A DNA stretch of 64,000 nucleotides from Clostridiaceae bacterium (GCA_902362725.1 CABIXM010000003.1:124001-188000), one strand, 5' to 3'; shown: positions 17,532-26,945, counted from the stretch's first letter. Translations and numbers: made by a program. The notes: generated by a model from the letters alone, not told the origin.

Positions 17532-17570
17532 AAAGGAGCATCTCCGGGAAACCGGGGATGCTCCTTTTGG
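17532..17570 (+). terminator. terminator of the acs operon
   Basis: A 16-bp stem (17532-17547 with 17552-17567) closed by a GAAA tetraloop, then TTTTGG. One wobble pair only. Confidence 0.92.
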
Positions 17571-17632
17571 TTACAGGGCTCCATCTGGGTTCCGGAAGGC
17601 TTGGGGCTGAGTGTGCATATGTGAGAAAAGGG

Positions 17633-17661
17633 TTGCCCTGACCGTCAATGTCCGTTATAAT
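17633..17661 (+). promoter_or_regulatory. promoter of the cytidylate-kinase-like gene
   Basis: TTGCCC, 17-nt spacer, TATAAT, about 50 nt upstream of the chosen start. Confidence 0.6.
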
Positions 17662-17712
17662 CTAAATAGAATCTGTCGGCGAAACCGGCGGCTGGAAATG
17701 GAGGAATTTTTC

Positions 17713-18303
17713 ATGAAAAAGGTTATTACCATAGCCCGTGAATTCGGTGCAGGCGGCGGTGAAATCGGCCGGAGAGTGGCGAAGGAGCTGGGAATTGAGT
17801 TTTACGATAAGGATATCATTCTGAGAACGGCCCTGGCCAACTCGAAGCTGGATCCGGAGCTGGTGCGGAAATGGGATGAGAGAGTGCCGAAAAGCTTTGG
17901 CTTTGCCCAGAGTCTGTTTGATTTCTATAATAAGCCCCTGGACGAAGAGCTCTGGCAGGCCCAGAGAGACGCTATCCGCGAAATGGCAAATCATGAGAAC
18001 TGTGTGATTGTAGGCCGGAACAGCGAGTATATCTTAAGGGAATTCGATCACTGTCTCCATGTATTCGCCCATGCCAGCTTCCAGTGGCGGGTAAAACGTA
18101 TGGCGGGCAAGATGCCGGGCGTTCCCCTTTCTCAGGTGGAGAAGGATATCCGCGACGCGGACCGCTCCCGTAAGAAGAACTGCGAGTATTATACGAAGCA
18201 GATCTATGGAGATGCCCGGAACTACGATTTAACCATCAATACAGAGAAACTGGGGATTGACAAGGCGGTAGAGATGGTTCTGGATGCAGCAAAGCTTATT
18301 TAA
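17713..18303 (+). CDS. cytidylate kinase-like family protein
   Basis: 196 residues. The N terminus VITIAREFGAGGGEIGRRVA is the P-loop-like signature of the cytidylate-kinase-like family (PF13189), followed by FYDKDII. It is a nucleotide-binding protein of unknown substrate, not the housekeeping Cmk, which is present at 63 kb. Start chosen at 17713 because GGAGGAAT precedes it; an in-frame ATG at 17698 overlaps that site. Transcribed alone between the acs terminator and an ABC importer. Confidence 0.82.
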   Translation: MKKVITIAREFGAGGGEIGRRVAKELGIEFYDKDIILRTALANSKLDPELVRKWDERVPKSFGFAQSLFDFYNKPLDEELWQAQRDAIREMANHENCVIVGRNSEYILREFDHCLHVFAHASFQWRVKRMAGKMPGVPLSQVEKDIRDADRSRKKNCEYYTKQIYGDARNYDLTINTEKLGIDKAVEMVLDAAKLI

Positions 18304-18339
18304 AAAGACAGAATTTCGGGAAGACAAAAACTTTTTTGC

Positions 18340-18368
18340 TTGACAACAATAAAAGAAAAAATTATACT
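18340..18368 (+). promoter_or_regulatory. strong promoter of the amino-acid importer
   Basis: TTGACA, 17-nt spacer, TATACT: near-consensus, about 95 nt before the first gene, leaving room for a structured leader. Confidence 0.85.
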
Positions 18369-18382
18369 TATGAAGTGGCATC

Positions 18383-18414
18383 AAGGGCGGTGTATAGCAA
18401 AATACATCGCCCTT
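18383..18414 (+). other. stem-loop in the 5' leader of the importer mRNA
   Basis: A 13-bp stem (18383-18395 with 18402-18414, one wobble) with a 6-nt loop, a few bases after the expected transcription start. No T run follows, so it is more likely a 5' stabiliser or regulatory leader than a terminator. Confidence 0.75.
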
Positions 18415-18463
18415 ATGTTAAATATAGCCGACAGATAAGTCGGGGAAAAGGAGTGTATACATT

Positions 18464-19288
18464 ATGAAAAAGTTACTTGTATTGGCTTTGGCTGCAAGTA
18501 TGACTCTGGGTCTCGCTGCATGCGGTTCCTCCAGTTCTGACAAGGCTGCTGACACAGCGCCTGCAGAGACAACCGAAAGCGCAGACGCTGCTGAGAGCAC
18601 CGGATCTGACAAAACATGGGTTATCGCAATGGATACGGTATTCCGTCCCTTTGAGTACACCGATGAGAATGGTGAGTTCGTAGGAATTGACGTGGATATC
18701 ATTAAGGCAGTGGCAGCAAATCAGGGATTCAATATTGAGATTCAGAGCCTTGGCTGGGACGCTGCAGTTACCGCGGTTCAGGCAGGCCAGGCAGACGCGC
18801 TGCTGGCAGGCGCGAGCATCACAAAGGAGCGTAAGGATAGCGGATGGATTTTCTCTGATTCCTATTATGATTCTTATCAGGTATTTGCAGTGAAGGCAGA
18901 CAGCGGTATCGAGAGCCTGGACGATCTGAAGGGCAAGACCATCGCGGTAAAGAACGCTACAGCAGGCGCGAATTACGCAGAGGAACTGAAGGACAAGTAC
19001 GGCTTTAAGATTGATACCTACGAGGATTCACCGACCATGTATCAGGCAGTGGTACTGGGCCAGGCAGACGCTTGCGTAGAGGATAAGCCGATTATGGCGG
19101 ACAACATCAAGACCGGCGGACTGGATCTGACCATCGTTGAGAGTACCGCAAGCAAGGTAGCTCCCTATGGCTTTGCTATCATGAACGAGGACAATCAGGA
19201 GCTTCTGGATATGTTCAATAAGGGACTGCAGGAGATTAAGGACAACGGAACCTACGAGGAGATTCTGAACAAGTATCTTGGCGAATAG
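18464..19288 (+). CDS. amino-acid ABC transporter substrate-binding lipoprotein
   Basis: 274 residues, family 3 solute-binding protein. A signal peptide with lipobox LGLAACGSS places the lipidated Cys at about residue 20, followed by a Ser/Thr/Ala/Glu-rich linker to residue 45. The ligand domain starts at WVIAMDTVFRPFEYTDENG, typical of polar amino-acid (glutamine/cystine-type) binders. Permease and ATPase genes follow, the permease after a hairpin-rich gap. Substrate is inference. Confidence 0.9.
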   Translation: MKKLLVLALAASMTLGLAACGSSSSDKAADTAPAETTESADAAESTGSDKTWVIAMDTVFRPFEYTDENGEFVGIDVDIIKAVAANQGFNIEIQSLGWDAAVTAVQAGQADALLAGASITKERKDSGWIFSDSYYDSYQVFAVKADSGIESLDDLKGKTIAVKNATAGANYAEELKDKYGFKIDTYEDSPTMYQAVVLGQADACVEDKPIMADNIKTGGLDLTIVESTASKVAPYGFAIMNEDNQELLDMFNKGLQEIKDNGTYEEILNKYLGE

Positions 19289-19299
19289 GGATAAAAGGT

Positions 19300-19413
19300 G
19301 CGGAGCAGCTGCGTAGCGATGCAGCTGCTTCCTGTACTGTGGAAGCTCCCGGATACGGAGGTTTCCACAATACAGGAAGTATTCCGCGGCAGAGAAGCCC
19401 CGCGGACAGCGGG
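19300..19413 (+). other. hairpin cluster between binding protein and permease genes
   Basis: Three consecutive inverted repeats: GCAGCTGC repeated as a self-complementary pair near 19307-19330; a 17-bp stem from CTTCCTGTA to TACAGGAAG with one wobble; and CCGCGG paired with CCGCGG near 19385-19406. There is no T run. Such structures in solute-binding/permease gaps protect the upstream mRNA from 3' decay and raise binding-protein levels over permease. Confidence 0.7.
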
Positions 19414-19439
19414 AGTAAACAAGTGAGGAGAAAAGATAT

Positions 19440-20108
19440 ATGGCAGCAATTCTTCGAGTGTATGGAATCATGCTTTTAAAGGGCATGGGACAGACTTTGC
19501 TGATGACCCTGTTGACCCTGGTCATCGCGACGATCATTGGTATGATTTTCGGTCTGATGAACGTGGGACACAACCGGGTACTGAATCTGATCGGTACCGT
19601 TTATGTGGACGCGATTCGAGGCGTTCCGCTTATCGTACTGGCTTATTTTGTATTCTTCGGTATTCCGGCCGGTATGCAGGGCATGGGAATGAAGGGCTTC
19701 CGTCTGAGCGCGCTTCAGGCAGGTACCATCGCTCTTTCCCTAAACTGCGGCGCTTATATGGCGGAGATTATCCGCGCCGGTATCGAGAGTGTGGATCGGG
19801 GACAGATGGAGGCTTCCCGGAGTCTGGGACTTTCCTATGGTTCCTCCATGGCGCTGGTCGTAGTACCCCAGGCGGTACGCACCATGATTCCGTCTATCAT
19901 TAACCAGTTTATCATTACCCTGAAGGATACGTCGATTCTTTCCGTTATTGCGTTCCCGGAGCTGACGCTGATTGGTAAAACCATTTCCGGTAATACCTTA
20001 AAGCCGCTGCAGTCCTGGGCCATCGTTGGCGTGATGTATATGATTGTCATCATTACCTTAAGTAAGCTGGCAAAGAGAATCGAGAGGAGGGTAAACCGTG
20101 GCAGATAA
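19440..20108 (+). CDS. amino-acid ABC transporter permease
   Basis: 222 residues with about five membrane segments, HisM/GlnP family. The cytoplasmic EAA loop that docks the ATPase is present ([15 protein letters not shown]), preceded by [17 protein letters not shown], the hallmark of polar amino-acid permeases. The last 11 bases overlap the GTG of the ATPase gene, indicating translational coupling. One permease gene suggests a homodimeric channel. Confidence 0.93.
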   Translation: MAAILRVYGIMLLKGMGQTLLMTLLTLVIATIIGMIFGLMNVGHNRVLNLIGTVYVDAIRGVPLIVLAYFVFFGIPAGMQGMGMKGFRLSALQAGTIALSLNCGAYMAEIIRAGIESVDRGQMEASRSLGLSYGSSMALVVVPQAVRTMIPSIINQFIITLKDTSILSVIAFPELTLIGKTISGNTLKPLQSWAIVGVMYMIVIITLSKLAKRIERRVNRGR

Positions 20109-20832
20109 TAAGATTCATGTAACGAACCTGAAAAAGAACTTTGGAAAGCTGGAGGTTCTGAAGGATATCAGTATGGATATCACTGAAGGCGAGGTTGTGG
20201 TTCTCCTGGGACCCTCCGGAAGTGGTAAATCCACCTTCCTGCGCTGCCTGAACCAGCTGGAGACGGCGACGGCAGGCCAGATTCTGATAGACGGCTATGA
20301 CGTGACGGACAAGCACACGGATATCAATAAGGTACGTCAGAACATCGGTATGGTGTTCCAGCATTTTAATCTGTTCAACCATCTGAATGTGATGGACAAT
20401 ATGACGCTGGCTCCGGTCCATTTGAAGGTTATGACCAAGGACGAGGCCCGGAAAAAAGCCATGGAGCTTCTGACCCGCGTAGGCCTGGCAGATAAGGCGG
20501 AGGCATTCCCAAGCCAGCTCTCCGGCGGACAGAAGCAGCGTGTGGCTATTGCCCGCGCCCTGGCTATGAAGCCGGATATCATGCTCTTCGACGAGCCTAC
20601 CTCTGCCCTTGACCCGGAGATGGTTGGCGAGGTACTGGCGGTTATGAAGGAGCTGGCCCGGGAGGGTATGACCATGGTAGTCGTAACCCATGAGATCGGT
20701 TTTGCCCGTGAGGTGGCAGACCGGGTAGTCTTCATGGAAGGCGGCTATATCGTAGAGCAGGGAACCCCGGAGGAGGTACTGGCGAATCCGAAGGAGCCCA
20801 GAACCATTGATTTCCTGAGCAAGGTGCTGTAA
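20098..20832 (+). CDS. amino-acid ABC transporter ATP-binding protein
   Basis: 244 residues. Walker [13 protein letters not shown]-loop (MVFQHFNLF), signature LSGGQKQR, Walker [15 protein letters not shown] and the switch His (VVTHEIGF) are all present, giving a GlnQ/HisP-type importer ATPase. GTG start after GAGAGGAGGG, overlapping the permease end. Operon ends at a terminator about 20 bp later. Confidence 0.95.
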   Translation: MADNKIHVTNLKKNFGKLEVLKDISMDITEGEVVVLLGPSGSGKSTFLRCLNQLETATAGQILIDGYDVTDKHTDINKVRQNIGMVFQHFNLFNHLNVMDNMTLAPVHLKVMTKDEARKKAMELLTRVGLADKAEAFPSQLSGGQKQRVAIARALAMKPDIMLFDEPTSALDPEMVGEVLAVMKELAREGMTMVVVTHEIGFAREVADRVVFMEGGYIVEQGTPEEVLANPKEPRTIDFLSKVL

Positions 20833-20850
20833 TAAAATATAGGAATAGAA

Positions 20851-20893
20851 CAGCCGCAGCTGCAGGTGACGCAGCCGCGGCTGCTTTGGTTTT
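20851..20893 (+). terminator. terminator after the importer operon
   Basis: A 13-bp GC-rich stem with one mismatch (20851-20863 with 20871-20883), then CTTTGGTTTT. Confidence 0.75.
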
Positions 20894-20939
20894 ACTTTGA
20901 TTGATCTGTTATTTTCCCAAAATCCCCGCCCCGGGGTTA

Positions 20940-20968
20940 TTGACTTCCTTATACAGGAGTGCTAAAAT
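20940..20968 (+). promoter_or_regulatory. strong promoter of the second acsB
   Basis: TTGACT, 17-nt spacer, TAAAAT, with an extended TGc immediately before the -10 box. The leader is about 55 nt. It makes the second acsB an independent transcription unit. Confidence 0.8.
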
Positions 20969-21030
20969 TTAATCATTAAAGGCTGATTTCCAAAGGAAAC
21001 AGTTACATAACCCAAGGAGGGACATAAGAA

Positions 21031-23166
21031 ATGAGCGTATTAACAGATTTAATCTACGGAGGCTCAAACGCAGTTGCGGGACTGACAGAAGGTGCTGTAA
21101 ACGACGCGATTGCAAAGTACGGTGAGGACAAGAAGGTGGCAATGCCGGATACGGCGTACTTCCTGCCGACCATCTACGCTGCTACCGGCGTAAAGGTGAC
21201 AAAGCTTGGCGATCTGCCGGCTTGTGTAGGCGTACTGAAAAGCCTGATCAGCAACAAGGAAGACCTGGGAGAGGCACTGAACGCAGGTCTGGCTACTGCA
21301 GTGGGAGCAGAGATCATCGAGGCCCTGAAGTATGTGGATAATGCCGACCCGTATGCAGAGGACAGCGGTATCGGCTTCGTACCGGACCCGGTTATCCGTT
21401 CTCTGGGCGTACCCCTTGTAACCGGAGATATTCCCGGCGTAGCAGTTGTACTGGGCAAGGCTGACCATGCAGAAGATGTAGTGACAGTTGTAAAAGATTA
21501 CCAGAGCAAGGGTATCATGACCTTCCTGATTGGCGACGTCATCGAGCAGTGCGCAGAGGGCGGCGTAAAGATTGGCCTGGATTTCCGTGTAGTTCCGCTG
21601 GGACACGATGTGACCGCAGTCATCCATGTCGTAACCGTAGCGATCCGCGCGGCTCTGATCTTCGGTAATGTAACACCGGGCGATCTGCCGGGACTGTTAA
21701 AATACACCAAGGAAAGAGTACCTGCATTCGTGAATACCTTCGGCGCTCTGAATGAGGTGGTTGTATCCGCAGGTGCAGGTGCTATCGCGCTGGGCTTCCC
21801 GGTAGTCGTAGACGTGGATCTGGGCGAGAATCAGGTTCCGGGCGCGCTGGAGTCTGTTCTGGATCACAGCCTGACCGTGAAGAAGTCCCTGGAGCTGCGT
21901 AACATTAAGATTAAAGTAACCGAGCTTCCGATTCCGGTTGCTTTCGCGTCTGCCTTTGAGGGTGAGATTATCCGTAGAGGCGATATGCAGGTAGAGTTCA
22001 GTTCCCATAAGGCGCCCACCTGCGAGCTGGTACAGACCTGCAATGCAGATGAGATTGAGGATCACAAGATTACCATTGTCGGCAAGGATCTGGACGAGCT
22101 GGAGCAGGGTCAGACCTTCGCGCTGGCTACTTATGTACAGGTGGCGGGAGCAAAGATGCAGCCTGACTTCGAGCCGGTTATCGAGCGTAAGATCCATGCA
22201 TGGTACAACTATATGGAAGGTGTGATGCACACCGGCCAGAGAAATCAGATCCGTGTTCGTGTAAGCAAGGCTGCTTATGAGGCAGGACTCCGCCTGACCC
22301 ATTTCGCAGAGGTGCTTTACAATATGATCATGGACGAGTTTGATATCGTCGTAGATAAATGTCAGGTTACCATCGTAACCGATACCGATAAGGTTCAGGA
22401 GCTTCTGGATACCGTCGCTATGCCGACCTATGAGAAGCGTGACGAGCGTCTGGAGACCCTGACCGATGAGAGCGTAGATCAGTTCTACACCTGTACTCTG
22501 TGCCAGTCCTTCGCGCCGTCACACTGCTGCGTGGTAACTCCGGAGCGTCTGGGACTTTGCGGAGCTGTATCATGGCTGGATGCAAAGGCAACCAAGGAGC
22601 TGAATCCCACCGGACCTTGCCAGCCGATTTCCAAGGAAGGCTGCGAGGACGAAGTAAAGGGAATTTACCCGGACGTAAACCGTATGGTAGCTGAGGCAAC
22701 CCAGGGAGCTCTTGAGAAAGTAACCCTGTACTCCATTATGGAAGACCCGATGACCTCCTGCGGCTGCTTCGAGTGTATCTGCGGTATCGAGCCCTTCTCC
22801 AATGGCGTTATCATTGCCAACCGTGAGTACGCAGGCATGACGCCTCTTGGCATGACCTTCGGCGAGCTGGCAAGTATGACAGGCGGCGGAGTTCAGACGC
22901 CGGGCTTCATGGGTCATGGACGTCACTTTATCGCCTCCAAGAAGTTCATGAGCGCTGAGGGCGGCTTTGAGCGTATCGTATGGATGCCGAAGGAGCTGAA
23001 GGACGACGTAGCCGAGAGACTGAATAAGTCTGCGAAGGAGAAATACGGTATTGATAACTTTACCGATATGATCGCAGACGAGACCGTAGCAACCGATGAG
23101 GAAACTCTGATGGCGTTCCTGCAGGAGAAGAATCATCCGGTACTGGGACTTGACCCGATTATGTAG
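21031..23166 (+). CDS. acsB: CO-methylating acetyl-CoA synthase, copy 2
   Basis: 711 residues, colinear with the operon copy from end to end. All cluster A ligands are kept: C488, C491, C500, C510 and C577-G-C579. In the last 145 or so residues I count about 24 differences from copy 1 (roughly five in six identical); the N-terminal 60 residues are less alike. It has its own promoter, an AAGGAGGG binding site and a strong bidirectional terminator, and no CODH or CoFeSP gene beside it. Likely a functional paralogue whose use differs by condition or partner; that part is inference. Confidence 0.94.
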   Translation: MSVLTDLIYGGSNAVAGLTEGAVNDAIAKYGEDKKVAMPDTAYFLPTIYAATGVKVTKLGDLPACVGVLKSLISNKEDLGEALNAGLATAVGAEIIEALKYVDNADPYAEDSGIGFVPDPVIRSLGVPLVTGDIPGVAVVLGKADHAEDVVTVVKDYQSKGIMTFLIGDVIEQCAEGGVKIGLDFRVVPLGHDVTAVIHVVTVAIRAALIFGNVTPGDLPGLLKYTKERVPAFVNTFGALNEVVVSAGAGAIALGFPVVVDVDLGENQVPGALESVLDHSLTVKKSLELRNIKIKVTELPIPVAFASAFEGEIIRRGDMQVEFSSHKAPTCELVQTCNADEIEDHKITIVGKDLDELEQGQTFALATYVQVAGAKMQPDFEPVIERKIHAWYNYMEGVMHTGQRNQIRVRVSKAAYEAGLRLTHFAEVLYNMIMDEFDIVVDKCQVTIVTDTDKVQELLDTVAMPTYEKRDERLETLTDESVDQFYTCTLCQSFAPSHCCVVTPERLGLCGAVSWLDAKATKELNPTGPCQPISKEGCEDEVKGIYPDVNRMVAEATQGALEKVTLYSIMEDPMTSCGCFECICGIEPFSNGVIIANREYAGMTPLGMTFGELASMTGGGVQTPGFMGHGRHFIASKKFMSAEGGFERIVWMPKELKDDVAERLNKSAKEKYGIDNFTDMIADETVATDEETLMAFLQEKNHPVLGLDPIM

Positions 23167-23184
23167 CGAAGCATTAAGCAGTGC

Positions 23185-23245
23185 TAAGAATAAGAAAAGT
23201 GGGATTTGGCTGCTTGCAGGCAATATCCCATTTTTCTTATTCTTA
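23185..23245. terminator. bidirectional terminator after acsB copy 2
   Basis: A 21-bp stem with one wobble (23185-23205 with 23225-23245); A-rich on one side and T-rich on the other, so it can act both ways. Confidence 0.9.
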
Positions 23246-23343
23246 ATAGGGCGCAAGCCCGGCAGCGAGGAAATGCATTGCAATTTCGAGCTGGCACTGC
23301 GAGAGTCAGTCAATATGATTCAATAAAGAAAGGAGCACCCCCT

Positions 23344-24465
23344 ATGAGCTATTTAGGCGAAGACATCAAAAAACTCGGCTTCGGCCTTATGCGCCTTCCT
23401 CAGCTGGAAGACGGCAAGATCGACGTGGAGCAGACCAAGCAGATGGTAGACCTCTTCCTGGAAGCCGGATTCACCTACTTTGACACCGCCTGGGCTTACG
23501 CAGGCAGTGAAGACGCCATCCGCCAGGCCCTGGTAGAGCGCTATCCCAGAGACCGATTCACCCTGGCCACCAAAAATGCGGCCTGGATCAACTGCAAGAC
23601 CCGCGAGGATGCCATTGCCCAGTTTGACACATCCTTAAAGCAGACCGGTGCAAGCTACTTCGACTTCTACCTGCTCCATAATCTGGGAGAGGGCAGGACC
23701 CATTACTTTGATGATTTTGATCTCTGGAGCTGGGTACAGGAAAAGAAGGCGGAAGGACTCATCAAGCATGTGGGCTTCTCCTTCCATTCCACACCGGAAG
23801 AGCTGGAAGAGATCCTGAACAAACATCCGGAAATGGAGTTCGTACAGCTGCAGATTAACTATGCAGACTGGGAGAACCCGGCTATCCAGTCAAAAGCCTG
23901 CTACGAGGTAGCCAGAAAGCACGGTAAGCCCGTAGTCATCATGGAGCCGGTCAAAGGAGGCATGCTGGCAAATCCGCCTGAGACCGTCGCACAGGTACTG
24001 AAGGCCGCAGAGCCCGATTCCTCCGTGGCGTCCTGGGCCGTTCGCTTCGCGGCAAACCTGGAAGGCGTTATTACCGTACTGTCCGGTATGAGCAATGTGG
24101 AGCAGATGCAGGATAACTTGTCCTATATGAAGGACTTCCACGGCCTCAGTGATGCAGAGAAAGAGACCCTGAAAAGGGCGCAGGATGAGCTGGCCAGGAT
24201 CCCGCTGATCCCCTGCACCACCTGTAACTACTGCGCGAAGGTCTGCCCCCAGGACATCGGAATTTCCGGCTCCTTCACGGCCATGAACTATCTGACTCTA
24301 TACAAAGATAAGGACCTGGCCCTGAACCAGGAAGACTGGCTGGTAGGCAGCCATGGCAGAAACCGCGCCGATCAGTGTATCAAGTGCGGCGAGTGCGAGA
24401 CAGTCTGTCCCCAGCATATTCCGATCCGCGATAATCTGGAGAAGGTAGTGGAAGCACTGCTGTAA
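23344..24465 (+). CDS. aldo/keto reductase with C-terminal ferredoxin domain
   Basis: 373 residues. Residues 1-280 form an aldo/keto reductase barrel starting GFGLMRLPQ, with the catalytic Tyr and Asp in FDTAWAYAG and a Lys in TLATKNAAW. Residues about 290-373 hold two Cys clusters, CTTCNYCAKVCP and CIKCGECETVCP, for two 4Fe-4S centres. Such Fe-S aldo/keto reductases are common in anaerobes, and several are of unknown substrate. Start at ATG 23344 with AAAGGAGC; the frame is open further upstream through the preceding terminator. It follows acsB copy 2 but is separated by that terminator. Confidence 0.88.
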   Translation: MSYLGEDIKKLGFGLMRLPQLEDGKIDVEQTKQMVDLFLEAGFTYFDTAWAYAGSEDAIRQALVERYPRDRFTLATKNAAWINCKTREDAIAQFDTSLKQTGASYFDFYLLHNLGEGRTHYFDDFDLWSWVQEKKAEGLIKHVGFSFHSTPEELEEILNKHPEMEFVQLQINYADWENPAIQSKACYEVARKHGKPVVIMEPVKGGMLANPPETVAQVLKAAEPDSSVASWAVRFAANLEGVITVLSGMSNVEQMQDNLSYMKDFHGLSDAEKETLKRAQDELARIPLIPCTTCNYCAKVCPQDIGISGSFTAMNYLTLYKDKDLALNQEDWLVGSHGRNRADQCIKCGECETVCPQHIPIRDNLEKVVEALL

Positions 24466-24540
24466 ATCGTTCAAAACCTTATATAAAACTGCAGAATGAC
24501 AGGATTTTCGGTAAAAGAGATTCTGCTGGATGCGTAATAG

Positions 24541-24594
24541 AAGCCTGTTCCCGGAAACTGGAAGATGAAAATCCGGGGGCGGGCTTTCTTTTTT
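24541..24594 (+). terminator. probable terminator
   Basis: A 15-bp stem with three wobble pairs (24541-24555 with 24572-24586), followed by TCTTTTTTC. Confidence 0.7.
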
Positions 24595-24671
24595 CAGAAT
24601 CTTCTGATACAATAGGACTAACCTGTCCGGGAGAGGCAGGCGACGGGAAAACTATTTGCAGGAGGAAATCA

Positions 24672-25382
24672 ATGAAATTTAAGAAAATAATATTGTTATT
24701 GGGATTAACTGTGGCGCTGACTGTGGCGACGGCATGCGGAAGCAAGGGCACAGACGCAGATACAAACGGCGGGCAGACGACGGATCAGGAGGCGACCATG
24801 CCGGATGCGGACACCCCGATCGATGAGGACTTTGGCGTAACCCCGGAAGACGGAGAGAGCGACGATGCACCGGCAGAGGCAGCTGCGCGCATCTACGGCA
24901 CCATCGAGGACATTTCCGGAAATGATGTTATAGTGGACAATCAGTCTGATATCTCAACCCGTGGAGAAATCATCCTGACGGTGGATCCGCAAAATACCAT
25001 CCTGGTGGATGCCCAGACCGCCCTGCCCCTGAACGTGTCCGAGGTGGAAAAAGGCAGCTTCGTGGCTTACTTAGGGCCGGCCATGACCCTGTCTCTGCCG
25101 CCTCAGTGTACGCCGGAGGTGCTGATTGTTAATCTTCCAGAGGATGGGGACGCGCCGTACTATGCAGTCATTGCAGAAGAACCTATAGTGGGAGACAACA
25201 GTTACCTGACCGTGAAGGCCACTGATGGCGCGACCTATGTAATTCCGGACAACGCCAATGTGAAGCCCTTCCGCACCCGCAATATCTTAAGTGTCGAAGA
25301 TATCCACGCCGGAACCCGTTGCCTGTTCTGGCTGGACGAACAGGATGAAGCCTTCCGCGTGGTCGTTCTGGACGCGGAGTAA
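24672..25382 (+). CDS. putative lipoprotein of unknown function
   Basis: 236 residues. Signal peptide with a lipobox ending in TVATAC-G (lipidated Cys near residue 22), then an acidic Asp/Thr-rich linker to about residue 70, then a beta-rich domain with no motif I can name (IYGTIEDISGNDVIVDNQ...). The repeated short strands resemble OB- or barwin-like extracellular domains, but this is only an impression. It is followed 27 bp later by a HAD phosphatase gene; a terminator precedes it. Surface anchored. Confidence 0.7.
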   Translation: MKFKKIILLLGLTVALTVATACGSKGTDADTNGGQTTDQEATMPDADTPIDEDFGVTPEDGESDDAPAEAAARIYGTIEDISGNDVIVDNQSDISTRGEIILTVDPQNTILVDAQTALPLNVSEVEKGSFVAYLGPAMTLSLPPQCTPEVLIVNLPEDGDAPYYAVIAEEPIVGDNSYLTVKATDGATYVIPDNANVKPFRTRNILSVEDIHAGTRCLFWLDEQDEAFRVVVLDAE

Positions 25383-25409
25383 CTGTTCGGACAAGAGAGG
25401 ATAAGACGT

Positions 25410-26180
25410 ATGATAAAGGCAGCATTTTTCGATATTGACGGAACACTGATGGATCACAGCATCGGGCAGATCCCGTCAGACGCAAAGAGGGCTTTGGCAG
25501 AGTTACAGAGAAACGGCGTGAAAATTTTCACCAGTACCGGACGGCATCTGCTGGAGCTTCAGGAACTGGGCGTGACAGAACTTGCCTTTGACGGGCATGT
25601 GCTTCTGAACGGCCAGATTTGCCTGGACAAAGAAGAACAGCTGATAGACGCATGTGCCATTCCTGAGGAGGATATGCAGGGCGCTCTGCGCTGGTTTGAA
25701 GAAATGGAGCTGCCGGTGGCTTTCGTGGAGCAGAAACAGATCTATATCAATTTCATCAACGATCGGGTGCGGAAGACCCAGGCGGATATTTCCTCAGAAC
25801 TGCCAAAACTCGGCCGCTTCGGTGGCAATCCGGTCTATCTGGTCAATGTATTTGCCGATGAGGCGGATGTAAATCGGGTGCTTGTGGATATGCCTCACTG
25901 CCGCATGACCCGCTGGAATCCCTACGGTGTGGATATCATCGCCGCGGGTAACAGCAAGGCCAGGGGTATGGAGCGGATGCTTCGTCATTATGGCATCGAT
26001 CGGGAAGAAATTATTGCCTTCGGCGATGGGGAAAATGATATGGAAATGCTGGAGTATGCCGGTATCGGCGTGGCCATGGGCAACGCCGATCCGGAAGTAA
26101 AGGTCATCGCGGACTATGTGACCGACGGGGTGGGAGAGGGCGGCATCGCCCATGCCCTTGCACATTTCGGACTGATTTAA
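25410..26180 (+). CDS. HAD-superfamily hydrolase (Cof type)
   Basis: 256 residues. Motif I is FFDIDGTLMD (Asp nucleophile), motif II FTSTGR, and the C-terminal motif FGDGENDMEML gives the Mg ligands; the insert between them is the C2-type cap of the Cof/YidA group. These enzymes dephosphorylate sugar phosphates, flavin or PLP intermediates. The exact substrate is not evident. RBS GAGAGGAT. Confidence 0.9.
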   Translation: MIKAAFFDIDGTLMDHSIGQIPSDAKRALAELQRNGVKIFTSTGRHLLELQELGVTELAFDGHVLLNGQICLDKEEQLIDACAIPEEDMQGALRWFEEMELPVAFVEQKQIYINFINDRVRKTQADISSELPKLGRFGGNPVYLVNVFADEADVNRVLVDMPHCRMTRWNPYGVDIIAAGNSKARGMERMLRHYGIDREEIIAFGDGENDMEMLEYAGIGVAMGNADPEVKVIADYVTDGVGEGGIAHALAHFGLI

Positions 26181-26197
26181 AAAGCAGAAGCAAGATA

Positions 26198-26240
26198 AAA
26201 AATCCCGGACTGTCATGTTTCAGACAGTTCGGGATTTTTG
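26198..26240. terminator. bidirectional terminator
   Basis: A 17-bp stem with one wobble (26198-26214 with 26223-26239), A run on one side and T run on the other, between convergent genes. Confidence 0.9.
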
Positions 26241-26272
26241 CACATTATGTGGAATGGCAGACCATTGTTTTC

Positions 26273-26716
26273 TTAAGAAAGGGAACTGGCATCGCCGTTG
26301 CTTCCAAAATTTTTTGCAATCTCAAAATCAACCGTCGCGGTATCCAATGGGGAAGCGGAAGTAAGCTCAAAGTATACGTAGCTTCCATCTTGGGTCAGAG
26401 CATAACCGGCTGCCGTATAAACGGTTCCGTCTGCCTGTTCATCCTGATAGAAAAGATAGGAGGAGGTGCCCCGGTCAATCAGTTCGCCGATGGTACAGGG
26501 GACGGAAGCTTCTTCCATATCTACCACATGCTCAGATACATAATCTGAAAGAACCTCATCGAGAATCCATTTTTCCGATTCTTCCAGAGAAGTATAAGTC
26601 AAGGAGACAGTCGGAGTGTTTTCCTCTGCCGGATTTTCAGCTTTTACGGAAATGGGGTTCAGGAAAAGAACCAGGGCCAGCAGTCCGGCCAGAATACAAA
26701 GGGAAAATTTTTTCAT
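26273..26716 (-). CDS. small secreted protein of unknown function
   Basis: 147 residues. Clear signal peptide (KKFSLCILAGLLALVLFLNPISVKA) with cleavage expected after residue 26 or so; the mature part is acidic with mixed alpha/beta content and one Cys. No family recognised. Transcribed singly, convergent with the HAD gene and divergent from the PTS-IIC-like gene. RBS TGAGGTG region lies before the ATG. Confidence 0.65.
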   Translation of the reverse strand: MKKFSLCILAGLLALVLFLNPISVKAENPAEENTPTVSLTYTSLEESEKWILDEVLSDYVSEHVVDMEEASVPCTIGELIDRGTSSYLFYQDEQADGTVYTAAGYALTQDGSYVYFELTSASPLDTATVDFEIAKNFGSNGDASSLS

Positions 26717-26916
26717 AGGCTCACCTCATTTACGATATGTGTTCTCTTTCATATGTAGTATTTTAACAAAAAAATATTACAAAATTATGATAAAATATTT
26801 AGAATATCGTTATAAATTCTGAAGATTTCTTGAATAATTCTGATAAATACACATATTTCCACATAATTCGATGGAAGCGGACAAAAAGAAAGAACAAACA
26901 AAATAGTTTTAGATAC

Positions 26917-26945
26917 TTGCTGTCTTGTCACCTGTATGGTATGAT
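26917..26945 (+). promoter_or_regulatory. promoter of the PTS-IIC-like gene
   Basis: TTGCTG, 17-nt spacer, TATGAT, about 50 nt before the start codon. Confidence 0.65.

Noticed and set aside
23246..23343. Hairpin GAAATGCA/TGCAATTTC with tandem GA pairs before the aldo/keto reductase gene
   Set aside because: Pairing needs a mismatch and is weak; looks like ordinary leader sequence, though it could be a remnant of a repeat.
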